From CADEDH01 sp039029735 (GTDB taxonomy: Bacteria > Actinomycetota > Acidimicrobiia > Acidimicrobiales > SZUA-35), in contig JBCCFL010000017.1 in assembly GCA_039029735.1 (NCBI GenBank), forward strand, positions 1-64,000: DNA of 64,000 bases, given 5' to 3'. The notes beneath the pieces are model-generated. The model had not been told where the DNA came from, did no database searches, and was given only the letters and a program-made list of their open reading frames with translations. This document shows positions 45,957-55,689 of this stretch, piece by piece; the first letter of the stretch is position 1; every line of letters starts with the position of its first letter. A program made the translations under genes and the position numbers.

Positions 45957-45962
45957 AGCGTA
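45957..45962 (-). promoter_or_regulatory. Leaderless-type -10 (TACGCT) of the DUF1707 gene
   Basis: Minus-strand TACGCT is 7 bases before the GTG at 45949, with no ribosome-binding sequence between. Confidence 0.45.
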
Positions 45963-46029
45963 TTGCCCGACGCTGGTTCGAGTGGTGCGTCGCTTCCGCG
46001 ACGGTGCGAAGTCGGCCAGGATGGGCGCC

Positions 46030-46935
46030 ATGAACATCGGAGTCTTCACCTTCGCCGAAAGCATCGACGACATGGTCACCCAGGCCCGCACAGCGGCCGA
46101 TCAGGGCTTCCCGAGCCTGTGGCTCCCGCAGGTCTTCGGGATCGACACCTTGACTGGGATCGCCGTGGCGGGGCGGGAGGTACCCGGGATCACCTTCGGA
46201 ACGGCCGTCGTCCCCACCTATCCGCGCCACCCCCAGATGCTCGCCCAGCAGGCCCTCACCGTGAACGCCGCACTCGGGGGGCGCCTCGTGCTCGGGATCG
46301 GGCCGTCACACAAGCCCGTGGTCGAGGGCTCGTGGGGTATGTCGTTCGACAAGCCGATCCGCCACCTGCGCGAGTACCTCGAGTGCCTGGTGCCCCTGCT
46401 GCAGGACAAGTCGGTGCGGTTCAAGGGCGAGACCCTCACCGCTCGCACCGACATCCAGCTCGACGCCCCCGCTCCGAAGGTGATGATGGCCGCCCTCGGG
46501 CCTCAGCTGTTGAAGCTCACCGGCCGGATGGCCGATGGCACGATCCTCTGGATGACTGGCCCGAAAACGATCGCGGAGCACTCCGTGCCAACGATCCAGG
46601 CCGCAGCCGAGGAGGCCGGCCGGCCGACACCGGAGATCATCGCCGGCTTCCCGGTGATGGTGACCGACGGTTCGGCCGGGGCCGAGGCCGACGGACGCGA
46701 GCTGGCCGCCAAGACCTTCGCCATCTACGGCCAGCTCCCCTCCTACCGGGCAATGCTCGACCGTGAGGGCTACGACGGGCCAGCCGATCTGGCCATCATC
46801 GGGAGCGCGGCCCAGGTCACCGACCGGATCGGGCAGATGGCGGAGGCCGGCGTGACCACCTTTGCTGCATCGGAGTTCGGGGCTCCCGATCGCCAGGAGG
46901 CCACCCGCGAGGTACTCGTGTCTCTGCTCGGCTGA
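46030..46935 (+). CDS. LLM-class F420-dependent oxidoreductase
   Basis: 301 residues with the luciferase-like TIM barrel: NIGVFTFAESIDDMVTQARTAADQGFPSLWLPQVFGIDTLTGIAVAG, GTAVVPTYPRHPQMLAQQALTVNAALGGRLVLGIGPSHKPVVEG, and AADGTILWMTGP-like GRMADGTILWMTGPKTI. It fits the F420-using subgroup common in actinobacteria. ATG 46030 has AGGATGG 7 bases upstream; an ATG three codons earlier is possible. Substrate unknown. Confidence 0.9.
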   Translation: MNIGVFTFAESIDDMVTQARTAADQGFPSLWLPQVFGIDTLTGIAVAGREVPGITFGTAVVPTYPRHPQMLAQQALTVNAALGGRLVLGIGPSHKPVVEGSWGMSFDKPIRHLREYLECLVPLLQDKSVRFKGETLTARTDIQLDAPAPKVMMAALGPQLLKLTGRMADGTILWMTGPKTIAEHSVPTIQAAAEEAGRPTPEIIAGFPVMVTDGSAGAEADGRELAAKTFAIYGQLPSYRAMLDREGYDGPADLAIIGSAAQVTDRIGQMAEAGVTTFAASEFGAPDRQEATREVLVSLLG

Positions 46936-47007
46936 GCCCCCACCCGGACTCCGTCCCGGCCTGACCGCTCGGTGGGCGACCGGTATGGTCGGGACGGAGG
47001 TTCATCG

Positions 47008-48612
47008 ATGCACGTCACCCGGCCCAGCAACGGTGATCTGGTCGCCGGCGTGTCCGTGGCCATGGTCGCCATCCCCCAGTCGCTGGCCTACGCAGAGCTC
47101 GCCGGGATGCCGGCCCAGTACGGCCTTTTCGCATCAGCCCTCCCGCCGCTGCTGGCCGCGATCTTCGTGTCGTCGCGGTACCTGCAGACAGGGCCGGTGG
47201 CCCTCACAGCCTTGCTCAGCTTTGGTGCCCTGTCGGGGCTCGCCGAGCCGGCGTCGAGCGAGTACATCGCCCTGGCCGCGCTGCTGGCGTTGATGGTGGG
47301 CATCATGCGCACGCTCTTCGGCCTCGTACGGATGGGCAGCGTGGCGTACCTGCTGTCGGAACCGGTTCTGCTCGGTTTCACCACCGGGGCAGCGATCCTC
47401 ATCACGGCGTCGCAGCTGCCGCGGATGTTCGACCTCGACCCCGACGGCCGCAACCTGGAGCGAGCGGCCATTGCGTTGACCTCCCCCGGCGACTGGAGCT
47501 GGACGGCGATCGGCTTCGCCGTGATGGCGGCGGTAGTGATCGTGGGCGGCCGCCGGATCCACAAGCTCTTCCCCGGTGTGCTGGTGGCGGTCGCCGCCGG
47601 GGTGCTGCTCAGCGCGATCAGCGGCTACAGCGGCAGCACCGTTGGCGAACTGGAGGGCGGGTTCATCTCCCTCCGCGTCGACTTCCCGTGGGCGGCGGTG
47701 CCCGACCTGCTCATCCCAGCGCTCGCCATCGCTCTGGTCGGCTTCGCCGAGCCAGCCTCGATCGCCCGCACATTCGCAGCCGAAGAGCGCGAGCTGTGGG
47801 ACGCCAACCGGGAGATGGTGAGCCAGGGTGTGGCCAACCTGGCGTCGGGTGTGTCGGGGGCGTTCCCCGTCGGCGGCTCGTTCTCGCGGAGCTCGCTCAA
47901 CCGGCTGGCTGGCGCCACCAGCCCATGGTCGGGGGCGATCACGGGCCTCATCGTCTTGCTGGCCCTCCCGCTCACACCAGTCATCGCCGACCTGCCGAGC
48001 GCCATTCTCGGCGCCATCGTGATCGTGGCGGTGTTCAAGCTCATCAACGTCGGCGACCTCATCGCCCTCGTCCGCCAATCGAGGGCACAGAGCATGGTGG
48101 CCGTCGGCACCCTCGTGGCCACGCTGGCCACCGCTCCCCGCGTTGAGCAGGGCGTACTGATCGGCATCGGGCTGGCCTTGGCGGTGCACCTGTACCGGGA
48201 GCTGGTGGTGCGCAGCGACGTGGTGCGCACCGGGGGCACAGTCACACTGTCGTTCCACGGTGTGCTCTGGTTCGCGTCCGTGCCGAGCCTCGACATCCAG
48301 GTACGTCAGGCTGTGGCCGATCGAGAGGGGCTCGAACGGCTGGTGGTGGATCTGGGCGGGGTGGGGCGCATGGACTATTCCGGGGCATCCTCGATGCTGC
48401 GGATCGCCACCGAGCTGGAGTCGGCCGGGATCGACGTGGTGCTGGTGCGGATCCCGCCGGGCGCCACGAGGGCGGTGCGGGCGAAGTTGGCCGAGATCGG
48501 CTCGCCTCACACGGCGACACCGATCGGGAGCGAACCTCGGCCAGATGAACCACAGCCGTCCGACTCTGGAACCGATCGTGACGGGTCCGGGGCCGGGGCC
48601 ACAGCCCGGTAG
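47008..48612 (+). CDS. SulP-family anion transporter with STAS domain
   Basis: 534 residues. Eleven to twelve transmembrane helices with the SulP signatures SVAMVAIPQSLAYAELAGMPAQYGLFAS and FPVGGSFSRSSLNRLAGATSPWSGAI, followed by a STAS domain (LERLVVDLGGVGRMDYSGASSMLRIATELE). It moves sulfate, bicarbonate or a dicarboxylate. ATG with GGAGG and a 7-base spacer, unlike the leaderless genes around it. Intact, in contrast to the other SulP gene of this window. Confidence 0.92.
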   Translation: MHVTRPSNGDLVAGVSVAMVAIPQSLAYAELAGMPAQYGLFASALPPLLAAIFVSSRYLQTGPVALTALLSFGALSGLAEPASSEYIALAALLALMVGIMRTLFGLVRMGSVAYLLSEPVLLGFTTGAAILITASQLPRMFDLDPDGRNLERAAIALTSPGDWSWTAIGFAVMAAVVIVGGRRIHKLFPGVLVAVAAGVLLSAISGYSGSTVGELEGGFISLRVDFPWAAVPDLLIPALAIALVGFAEPASIARTFAAEERELWDANREMVSQGVANLASGVSGAFPVGGSFSRSSLNRLAGATSPWSGAITGLIVLLALPLTPVIADLPSAILGAIVIVAVFKLINVGDLIALVRQSRAQSMVAVGTLVATLATAPRVEQGVLIGIGLALAVHLYRELVVRSDVVRTGGTVTLSFHGVLWFASVPSLDIQVRQAVADREGLERLVVDLGGVGRMDYSGASSMLRIATELESAGIDVVLVRIPPGATRAVRAKLAEIGSPHTATPIGSEPRPDEPQPSDSGTDRDGSGAGATAR

Positions 48613-48688
48613 GGTTCGTGCCGGTGCGGTCGGTCCGCACCTGGTCGACATCCCGACCTCAACCCGCTCTTTCGAGGAGACACGATCC

Positions 48689-49189
48689 ATGGCTCAGACG
48701 GCTCTCGGCGGCAACCCCGTCAACACCAGCGGCGACCTTCCGGCGGTCGGGAGCGCGGCTCCCGCCTTCACCCTCACCAAGAGCGACCTGAGCTCGGTGA
48801 GCTCCGCCGATCTCGCCGGTCAGCAGGTGGTGCTCAACATCTTCCCGTCGGTTGACACGCCGACGTGCGCCACCAGCGTTCGCACCTTCAACGAGCGGGC
48901 CGCCAGCCTCGACAACACCACCGTGCTGTGCGTGTCCGCCGACCTCCCGTTCGCCCAGGGCCGCTTCTGCGGGGCCGAGGGCATCGAGAACGTGACCACG
49001 GCGTCGACTTTCAAGAGCCCGGGCTTCATGGGCGACTACGGCGTGGGCCTCGTCGACGGCAAGCTCGAGGGCCTGTGCGCCCGCGCCGTGGTGGTCATCG
49101 ACGGCGAGGGCAACGTGACGCACACCGAGCTCGTGCCCGAGATCGCCAACGAGCCCGACTACGACGCGGCGATCGCTGCGCTCAGCTGA
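48689..49189 (+). CDS. tpx: Thiol peroxidase
   Basis: 166 residues, a full-length Tpx-type peroxiredoxin. Peroxidatic Cys in FPSVDTPTCATSVRTFNERA and resolving Cys in FAQGRFCGAEGIENV are present, and the start (GNPVNTSGDLPAVGSAAPAFTLT) is typical. It reduces hydroperoxides using thioredoxin. ATG with GAGGAGA upstream. A TAGGGT hexamer at 48609-48614 may be its promoter -10. Confidence 0.95.
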   Translation: MAQTALGGNPVNTSGDLPAVGSAAPAFTLTKSDLSSVSSADLAGQQVVLNIFPSVDTPTCATSVRTFNERAASLDNTTVLCVSADLPFAQGRFCGAEGIENVTTASTFKSPGFMGDYGVGLVDGKLEGLCARAVVVIDGEGNVTHTELVPEIANEPDYDAAIAALS

Positions 49190-49207
49190 GCCCGCTCGGT
49201 CGGCGTC

Positions 49208-50191
49208 GTGGCTGCGGATCGTCTCGATGACCTGCTCGACGCCGACCATCGCCGCGTGCTCCGGACGCTGCCGCCGGAGCTGCTGAATCCTCACGAGGTT
49301 CCGGAGGCCCGTCACCGCTTTCAGGAGTACCTGAACGCGTTGGCGGGCCAGGGCCCACCGGAACCACCACCCACCGATGTGGTGACCGTGAGCGAGGCCC
49401 TCGCCCCACCCGTCGTGGCCGACCAGGCACCCGTACGGGTCAAGGTGTACCGACCGGTGGTAGCGCCGGAGCGTCGATCCGGGCTCCTGGTGTGGATCCA
49501 CGGTGGGGGCATGGTGCTCGGCACAGCCGACTACGACGACACTCGATGCGGGGCCATGGTGGCTGCGCTCGGCGTCACGATCGTGTCGGTGGACTACCGG
49601 CTGGCCCCCGAGCACCCCTACCCCGCAGCCGTCGACGACTGCATGGCCGCGCTGGCCTGGGCGGTGGCGGAGGCGGATGCGCTCGCCGTCGATCCCGAGC
49701 GGATCGCCGTTGGTGGTGCCAGTGCCGGTGGTGGGCTGGCTGCGGCCGTGGCGCTGCGGGCCCGAGACGAGGGTGGCCCTGCGCTCTGCTACCAGCATCT
49801 CGTCTATCCGATGCTGGACGACCGGCAGATCACGCCGAGCAGCCACGCCATCACCGACGCCCGGGTGTGGAACCGCACCTCGAACGCCGCGGCGTGGGCG
49901 GTGTACCTCGCCGACCTCCCGACTGGCTCCGAGGTTCCGCCCTATGCCGCGCCAGCTCGCGCCGTCGACCTCGCTGGACTCCCACCTGCGTTCATTCCCG
50001 TGGGTCAGTTCGACCTCTTCCTCGACGAGAACATCGACTACGCCACGCGGCTGCTCCAGGCCGGGGTGCCCGTCGAGCTGCGCGTCTACCCCGGCGCCTT
50101 CCATGGCTCGGACGGTCTGGTCCCCGACAGCCCGGTGACCATCCGCTGGCTGGCCGACGAACTCGACTCGCTCCGCCGCGCCCTCACCTAA
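49208..50191 (+). CDS. HSL-family alpha/beta hydrolase (esterase/lipase)
   Basis: 327 residues. Oxyanion motif HGGG in VWIHGGGMVLG, nucleophile GASAGGG, acid in GQFDLFLDEN and catalytic His in YPGAFHGSD, as in hormone-sensitive-lipase-type carboxylesterases. SVDYRLAPEHPYPAAVDDCMAAL is diagnostic. No signal peptide. It starts 18 bases after tpx from a GTG, so might share its transcript. Confidence 0.92.
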   Translation: MAADRLDDLLDADHRRVLRTLPPELLNPHEVPEARHRFQEYLNALAGQGPPEPPPTDVVTVSEALAPPVVADQAPVRVKVYRPVVAPERRSGLLVWIHGGGMVLGTADYDDTRCGAMVAALGVTIVSVDYRLAPEHPYPAAVDDCMAALAWAVAEADALAVDPERIAVGGASAGGGLAAAVALRARDEGGPALCYQHLVYPMLDDRQITPSSHAITDARVWNRTSNAAAWAVYLADLPTGSEVPPYAAPARAVDLAGLPPAFIPVGQFDLFLDENIDYATRLLQAGVPVELRVYPGAFHGSDGLVPDSPVTIRWLADELDSLRRALT

Positions 50192-50238
50192 ACCGACCCC
50201 GAACGGGGGCCCAGTGGCTCGGGGCGGGGGTGGCGAAT

Positions 50239-50244
50239 TAGCGT
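50239..50244 (+). promoter_or_regulatory. Leaderless-type -10 (TAGCGT) of the hydantoinase-type gene
   Basis: TAGCGT is 6 bases before the ATG at 50251, with no Shine-Dalgarno between. Confidence 0.5.
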
Positions 50245-50250
50245 CGGCTC

Positions 50251-53200
50251 ATGACGAGCTCCGCAATGCCCCAGACCCCGTGGCGGATCGGGGTGGACGT
50301 GGGCGGCACCTTCACCGACCTCGTGCTGGCCGACGACCGCGGCCTGACGTGGGTGGCCAAGGTGCCGTCCGTGCCCCAGGACCCGAGCCGAGGCGTCCGC
50401 GCTGCCCTCGACCGACTGGCCCACGATCTCGGCCTCGCCATCGAGGCCGTACTCGATGGCTGCTCGGTATTCGTGCACGGATCGACTGTGGCCACCAACA
50501 CCATGCTGGAGGGAAAGGGGGCAACGGTCGGCCTCATCACCACGCAGGGATTCCGCGATCAGCTCGAGATCCGCCGTGGGCTCCGCGAGGACCAGTGGAA
50601 CCATCGGGAGCCCTACGCCCCGGTGCTCGTCCCCCGCTACCGCCGGCTGGGCGTGCGGGGTCGCATCACCGCCGACGGTGAGGAGCTCGAACCCCTGGTC
50701 GAGGCCGACGTGGACGAGGCCGTCGCCGCCTTCGAAGCCGAGGGCGTGGAGGCCGTGGCGATCGCGCTCATGAACAGCTTCGTGAACGACGCCCATGAAC
50801 AGCAGGCAGAGGCGGCCGTCCGTGGCCGCTGGGAGGGCACGTGGGTCACTCGATCGGCCTATGTGAGCCCGATGATGGGCGAGTACGAGCGCACCTCCAC
50901 CGCGGTGGTGAACGCCGCCCTCGCTCCTCGCATCGTTGCCTATCTCGAAGCCCTCGACACCGAGCTTGCCTCGCTCGGGCTCCGGCGCCCACTGCTCATG
51001 GTGCAGAGCAACGGCGGTGCCGCGTCGGTGGCCACGGTGGGCCCTCGCCCGGTGAACCTCCTGTTGAGCGGCCCCGCGGCTGCGGTGGGCGCCCTGAACC
51101 GCTACCGCAGTGCGGTCGACGCCGCCGGCGGGGATCCGGCCGACACCGGAAACCTGATCTCGATGGAGATCGGGGGAACGTCGTGCGATGTGATGTTGAT
51201 GTCGAACGGCTCCGTCGCCACCCGAGACGATCTGCAGATCGCCGGTTACCACGTGTCGACACCGGCGATCGACATCCACACCATCGGCGCAGGCGGAGGG
51301 ACGATCGCCGGTGTCGACTCGGCCGGCCTGTTGTTCGTCGGTCCCGACGGGGCCGGCGCCGACCCAGGGCCTGCCTGCTACGGGCTCGGCGGCACCGAAC
51401 CAACCGTGACCGACGCCCAGCTCGTGCTCGGACGCCTCCGCCCCGGCACCTACGCCGGGGGCACCCTCACCCTCGACATCGGTGCCGCTCGGGAGGCGAT
51501 CCGCACCAGGGTTGCCGACCCACTCGGGATCTCGGTGGAAGAGGCGGCCGCTGGCATCATCGCCCTCCTCGAACAGAACCTGCTGGCCGCGGTGGAGTTC
51601 ATCTCGATCGAGCGGGGCCATGCCCCGCGCCGGTTCACCCTCGTGGCCGCCGGTGGTGCCGGGCCGATGCACGGCGAGTCGGTGGCGAAGGGCCTCGGGT
51701 GCGGGCGTGTGTACATCCCCCGAGCGGCCGGCGCCCTGTGCGCAGTGGGCATGCTGCACGCCGACGTTCGCCAGGACTTCCAGCGATTCGTACGAGGCTC
51801 GCTCGACGAGATCGATCCCGACCAGGTGGCGCGCGCCCTGGCCGACCTCGAAGCAGAAGCCGAGGCAGCCCTGCGAGGTGAGGGCATGGATGACGCCGCC
51901 GTGACACTGCGGCGCGAGCTCGACCTGCACCATCCGGGGCAGCTGTGGTCGATCCGGGTGGAGGTACCACCGAGCGACACCCCGCTCGATCCTCTGGCCG
52001 TTCGCGCCACGTTCGAGGCGGAGTACGCCCGCCTCTACGGACACGTCCAGGACGACGGCACGATCATGATCGCGTCGGCCCGGGTGATCGCGACGGCGTC
52101 GATGGGAGCGTTGGCCGATCCCACGGCAGCGTCGGTCACCGTGGCGCCGGTACCTATCGAGACCCGCAAGGTGTGGCACGGCGACGACGGTTGGCTCGAC
52201 ACGCCGGTGTTCGCCGGCTCCGATCTGCGCACGGGGATGTCAGTCATCGGTCCAGCCCTGGTGGAGGAGATGACGACCACCGTGCTCGCTGGCCCAGGAG
52301 CCGACTTGTCCGTCGACACCACCGGCAACTTCGTGCTCGCGCCGCCCGCCCACGCAGGCACCACCGACGCGCCGACCGGCGACGTGACCGGCACCGCCGA
52401 CGAGCACGCAACGGCCGGCCCCGCCGCTGAGCTCGACCCCGTGCTTCTGGCCCTCATGCAGAACCGGCTCGACCAGATCACCCGCCACATGGGCTGGGTG
52501 ATGACGCGCACCGCACGGTCGACGATCTTCAGCCAGAGCCACGACTTCTCCTGCTTCGTGACCGATCCGGCTGGCACGCTCATCGCCAACGCCGACGGGA
52601 TCCCCATCCACACCGGCGGAGGCGGCTTCGCCGTGCGCGCCATCCTCGACCGGTTCGCCGGGCGAATCCACCGTGAGGACGTGTTCCTCCTGAGCGACCC
52701 CTACGTGGCCGGCGGGAATCATCTGCCCGACTGGGTGATCGGCCGCCCGATCTTCGTTCCCCCCGAACCCGGAGCCGAGATCGAACCCGACGACCCTCAC
52801 GAGGGGTGGCGTCTCGCCGGGTTCTGTTGCAATCGAGCGCACCAGTCCGACATCGGGGGCGGGCTCGCCGGCACCTACAACCCCGAAGCCACCGAGATCT
52901 GGCAGGAGGGCATCCGCCTGCCGGTCATGAAGCTCTACGACCGAGGCACGGTGCGAGACGATCTCTGGGAACTGTTGCTGATCAACTGCCGCACGCCAGA
53001 GCTACTCGACGGCGACCTCCTGGCGATGGTGGGCTCAACCCGCATCGGTGGGGAACGGGTGGCCGCGCTGGCGGCCGAACTCGGGCTCGACGCCTACTTC
53101 ACGCACCTCGACGGGGTGCTCGACCACGCCGAGCGTCGCCTTCGGGAGGCGATCGCGGCGTTGCCGGACGGCACGTACCACGGCGCTGATCTCTCGGACA

Positions 53201-54213
53201 ACGACTGCTTCGAGGCAACCGACACCTGGATCCGAGTGGACGTGACGGTCGATGGCGACGAGATGACGCTCGACTTCAGCGGTTCTGATCCGCAGATGCT
53301 CGGCTTCAAGAACTCGTCACTGGCGAACACCTACTCAGCGGCCTACCTGGCGATCTCGGCCTTCTTCGACCCGTCGATCCCCCGAAACGAGGGCACCTAC
53401 CGGCCGTGTCGGATCATCGCCCCGGAGGGCACGGTGGTGAACGCCCGACCGCCGGCCCCGATGACGATGAACACGGTGTTCGTGGCCCACGAGATCGTCC
53501 ATGCGGTGTGGAAGGCACTCGCCCAAGCCGACCCCAGTCGAGCGCTTGCTGGCTGGTCGAAGACCATGCACGGCCACGTGGCCGGCCAGCTCGATGGCCG
53601 CACGTTCGTCATGTACCACTGGCACGCAATGGGCACGCCGGGGGCCACGCCCGAGCGCGACGGCTTCAACCAGATGGGCCATCTCATCTCGTTGGGCGGG
53701 CTCGACATCGCCAACCTCGAGTTCCACGAGCAGAACTTCCCCGTGCGCTACCGGCAGTGGGAGTTCCGAACCGACGCCGCCGGGCCGGGGCGGCGCCGTG
53801 GAGGCTCGGGCGTTCTCTACGACGCGGACGTGCTCGCACCCGCCGCCTGGTCGTTTCGGGCTGAAGGCCTCGACACCCCCTCGGGCTACGGCGTGCAGGG
53901 TGGGGGCGACGGCGAGGCCGGCGTTGAGTGGATCGAACCTGCGAACGCCGACGTGGATGGGCCTCGATTCGTGCCGCCGAAGTATGGCGTGCAACGGCTC
54001 GGACCAACCCGGATGATCGCCCACACCCCAGGAGGGGGCGGCTGGGGTGACCCGTTCGAACGGGAACCTGAACTCGTGTTGCGCGATGTGCGCGACGGCA
54101 TCGTGAGCGTGGACAGCGCCCGCCGTCACTACGGCGTGGTGGTGGACGGTCTCGTGATCGACCGGGACGCCACGGCCGCAATGCGTTCAGCCCGCACCAA
54201 CGGCTCCGGTTGA
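50251..54213 (+). CDS. HyuA-HyuB fusion: hydantoinase/5-oxoprolinase family protein
   Basis: 1320 residues, the longest gene of the window. Residues 10-690 are a HyuA half: RIGVDVGGTFTDLVLADD, STVATNTMLEGKGATVGLITT, SGPAAAVGA, SMEIGGTSCDVML and the ATPase-like TIGAGGGTIAGVD. A 40-residue linker leads to a HyuB half (LMQNRLDQITRHMGWVMTRTARSTIFSQSHDFSCFVTD, then GGNHLPDWVIGRPIF, AGVEWIEPANADVDG). Fused forms resemble eukaryotic 5-oxoprolinase; ATP-dependent cleavage of 5-oxoproline or a hydantoin is likely. Single gene with its own leaderless-type promoter. Confidence 0.93.
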   Translation: MTSSAMPQTPWRIGVDVGGTFTDLVLADDRGLTWVAKVPSVPQDPSRGVRAALDRLAHDLGLAIEAVLDGCSVFVHGSTVATNTMLEGKGATVGLITTQGFRDQLEIRRGLREDQWNHREPYAPVLVPRYRRLGVRGRITADGEELEPLVEADVDEAVAAFEAEGVEAVAIALMNSFVNDAHEQQAEAAVRGRWEGTWVTRSAYVSPMMGEYERTSTAVVNAALAPRIVAYLEALDTELASLGLRRPLLMVQSNGGAASVATVGPRPVNLLLSGPAAAVGALNRYRSAVDAAGGDPADTGNLISMEIGGTSCDVMLMSNGSVATRDDLQIAGYHVSTPAIDIHTIGAGGGTIAGVDSAGLLFVGPDGAGADPGPACYGLGGTEPTVTDAQLVLGRLRPGTYAGGTLTLDIGAAREAIRTRVADPLGISVEEAAAGIIALLEQNLLAAVEFISIERGHAPRRFTLVAAGGAGPMHGESVAKGLGCGRVYIPRAAGALCAVGMLHADVRQDFQRFVRGSLDEIDPDQVARALADLEAEAEAALRGEGMDDAAVTLRRELDLHHPGQLWSIRVEVPPSDTPLDPLAVRATFEAEYARLYGHVQDDGTIMIASARVIATASMGALADPTAASVTVAPVPIETRKVWHGDDGWLDTPVFAGSDLRTGMSVIGPALVEEMTTTVLAGPGADLSVDTTGNFVLAPPAHAGTTDAPTGDVTGTADEHATAGPAAELDPVLLALMQNRLDQITRHMGWVMTRTARSTIFSQSHDFSCFVTDPAGTLIANADGIPIHTGGGGFAVRAILDRFAGRIHREDVFLLSDPYVAGGNHLPDWVIGRPIFVPPEPGAEIEPDDPHEGWRLAGFCCNRAHQSDIGGGLAGTYNPEATEIWQEGIRLPVMKLYDRGTVRDDLWELLLINCRTPELLDGDLLAMVGSTRIGGERVAALAAELGLDAYFTHLDGVLDHAERRLREAIAALPDGTYHGADLSDNDCFEATDTWIRVDVTVDGDEMTLDFSGSDPQMLGFKNSSLANTYSAAYLAISAFFDPSIPRNEGTYRPCRIIAPEGTVVNARPPAPMTMNTVFVAHEIVHAVWKALAQADPSRALAGWSKTMHGHVAGQLDGRTFVMYHWHAMGTPGATPERDGFNQMGHLISLGGLDIANLEFHEQNFPVRYRQWEFRTDAAGPGRRRGGSGVLYDADVLAPAAWSFRAEGLDTPSGYGVQGGGDGEAGVEWIEPANADVDGPRFVPPKYGVQRLGPTRMIAHTPGGGGWGDPFEREPELVLRDVRDGIVSVDSARRHYGVVVDGLVIDRDATAAMRSARTNGSG

Positions 54214-54232
54214 ACGACCCGCAACGGCCCGA

Positions 54233-54691
54233 TCAGTACCGCCGGTCGCCGTGGGCGATCGGCATCGAACGCCGGGTGATGGCGCGGGTCAACAGCCGCG
54301 GGTCGAGCTTGGCGAGCTGACGCCGCACGAGCACCTTGCGATCATCGTCGGGCAACGCCGACCACTGGTCGTCGGTGAGGCCAGCGGCGGTGGGGGGCGC
54401 CATCGACCGTTGCTCGTCGTCGAGCACCCGGAGCAGCCGATCGGCCGCTCGGTCGGATCGACCCTGGAACGCCCCGGCCTCGCCGCTCGGCGAACCTTCG
54501 GTGAGGCCGCTTCCGGCCGGGTGATCACCCCACGGCCGATCAACCCTGGCGGGGCTCCGAACACCCCGGGCGAGATCGAGCCACAGCGCCGTATCAACGA
54601 GTGGTGACGGTTCGGACGACCCCTGACCAGCCCGCGATCGTCGTCGCATACGGCTTCGTTCGGGCCCCTTCCGACGATCGTGATGCATGGC
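54233..54691 (-). CDS. Hypothetical protein, basic N-terminus
   Basis: 152 residues from an ATG at 54691. The N-terminus is basic and disordered-looking (HHDRRKGPERSRMRRRSR). The C-terminal 60 residues (LTDDQWSALPDDDRKVLVRRQLAKLDPRLLTRAITRR) have helical pattern and strong third-position GC, so coding is likely. No family recognised. The opposite strand has a shorter open frame that I consider a shadow. Convergent with the HyuA-HyuB gene. Confidence 0.5.
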   Translation of the reverse strand, partial: AMHHDRRKGPERSRMRRRSRAGQGSSEPSPLVDTALWLDLARGVRSPARVDRPWGDHPAGSGLTEGSPSGEAGAFQGRSDRAADRLLRVLDDEQRSMAPPTAAGLTDDQWSALPDDDRKVLVRRQLAKLDPRLLTRAITRRSMPIAHGDRRY

Positions 54692-54873
54692 TGAACTCTC
54701 CTGTGTGCCGGCGACTTCCGCTCGCGCCTTGGGTCCTATACGCCACACGCCAACCGCGATGGTCAACATTTCTCGCGGGATTTTCGCCACCAGATCCAGA
54801 GCCCGGTGGCGTAGGTAGAGCAAGGAGATGAACACAGCGATTCGTCTCTGAGATCACGGGAGAGGAGGACATC

Positions 54874-55158
54874 ATGAATCGCAACCGCACCCCGAACAAC
54901 AGCTCGTCGCCGGAGATGAGCGGCGCCATCTATGGCCTCGGCCTGCTCATGACGATCATGGCGGCCTCCACGTTCGTGATCACGGGCGTGCTCGCCGGGC
55001 CAGGAGGCTGGTCGGCAGTGTTGCTCGCCGGCACCGTCCCGGGCGCCGTCCTGCTCTTCGCCGTGGCCCAGGTGGCCTACATCTCCGGCGAGCGGCAGCG
55101 GCGAGCGGATCAGTCGGCTGGCGAACACGCCGACCGGCGCCGGCCGGAGCGGGTGTAG
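54874..55158 (+). CDS. Small two-helix membrane protein
   Basis: 94 residues: polar N-terminus, two transmembrane helices (IYGLGLLMTIMAASTFVITGVLA and VLLAGTVPGAVLLFAVAQVAYI), then a basic tail (SGERQRRADQSAGEHADRRRPERV). No family identified. The ATG has GGAGAGGAGG upstream, one of the best ribosome sites in the window. Possibly envelope-associated. Confidence 0.75.
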   Translation: MNRNRTPNNSSSPEMSGAIYGLGLLMTIMAASTFVITGVLAGPGGWSAVLLAGTVPGAVLLFAVAQVAYISGERQRRADQSAGEHADRRRPERV

Positions 55159-55243
55159 CCCAGCGACGTTGATGGGCGTCGCACAGGCGCATTGGTGGGT
55201 GCCGTAGGTGGGAACGGCGCCCACCGGTGCCATGCTCGGAGCC

Positions 55244-55516
55244 ATGGCCGAGCCCACCAGCTTCGACACCCTGTTCGCCACGCTGTCCCAGCGGGCGATC
55301 GACCGGCCCGAGGGGTCGTCGACGGTCGATGCACTGGATCAGGGCGTGCACTTCATCGGCAAGAAGGTGTTGGAGGAGGCCGGTGAGGTGTGGCTCGCGG
55401 CCGAGCACGGCACCGACGAGGAACTCGCCGAGGAGATCTCGCAGCTCCTCTACTGGCTCCAGGTCACCATGCTCAATCGTGACCTGACCCTCGACGACGT
55501 GTACAGGTACCTCTAG
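55244..55516 (+). CDS. hisE: Phosphoribosyl-ATP pyrophosphatase (HisE)
   Basis: 90 residues, the normal HisE length. MazG-like fold with GVHFIGKKVLEEAGEVWLAAEHGTDEELAEEISQLLYWLQVTML, where the acidic residues bind magnesium. It carries out the second step of histidine synthesis, hydrolysing phosphoribosyl-ATP to phosphoribosyl-AMP. Starts upstream at 55208 are possible but ATG 55244 begins at the conserved region. The next features are tRNA-His and hisS, a histidine grouping. Confidence 0.93.
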   Translation: MAEPTSFDTLFATLSQRAIDRPEGSSTVDALDQGVHFIGKKVLEEAGEVWLAAEHGTDEELAEEISQLLYWLQVTMLNRDLTLDDVYRYL

Positions 55517-55590
55517 CCCTGCCCCACACGAGCGCGACGCCCAGCGTCGACTCCGCCGGAAACCGCGTTTCAGGGCTTCGGACGCTGGAG

Positions 55591-55596
55591 TAGAGT
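55591..55596 (+). promoter_or_regulatory. -10-like TAGAGT upstream of tRNA-His
   Basis: TAGAGT ends 13 bases before the 5' end of the mature tRNA, a distance suited to a short RNase P-processed leader. Confidence 0.45.
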
Positions 55597-55609
55597 CAAG
55601 GATCGTCAC

Positions 55610-55683
55610 GCTGCCGTAGCTCAGTAGGCTAGAGCACCAGATTGTGGATCTGGGGGTCATGGGTTCAAGTCCCATCGGCAGTA
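55610..55683 (+). tRNA. tRNA-His (anticodon GTG), alpha-proteobacterial-type acceptor end
   Basis: Cloverleaf: acceptor GCTGCCG/CGGCAGT, T8-A9, D stem GCTC/GAGC, anticodon stem CCAGA/TCTGG with loop TTGTGGA (anticodon GTG), T stem ATGGG/CCCAT with TTCAAGT, discriminator A73. CCA is not encoded. The base before position 1 is C, so the usual bacterial G-1 is not encoded and would have no C73 partner. The first pair is G1-U72. The matching histidyl-tRNA synthetase gene follows. Confidence 0.92.
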
Positions 55684-55689
55684 CGAGCC

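Noticed and set aside
54251..54607. 118-residue plus-strand open frame
   Set aside because: Weaker codon pattern than the minus-strand gene covering the same bases and no start signal.
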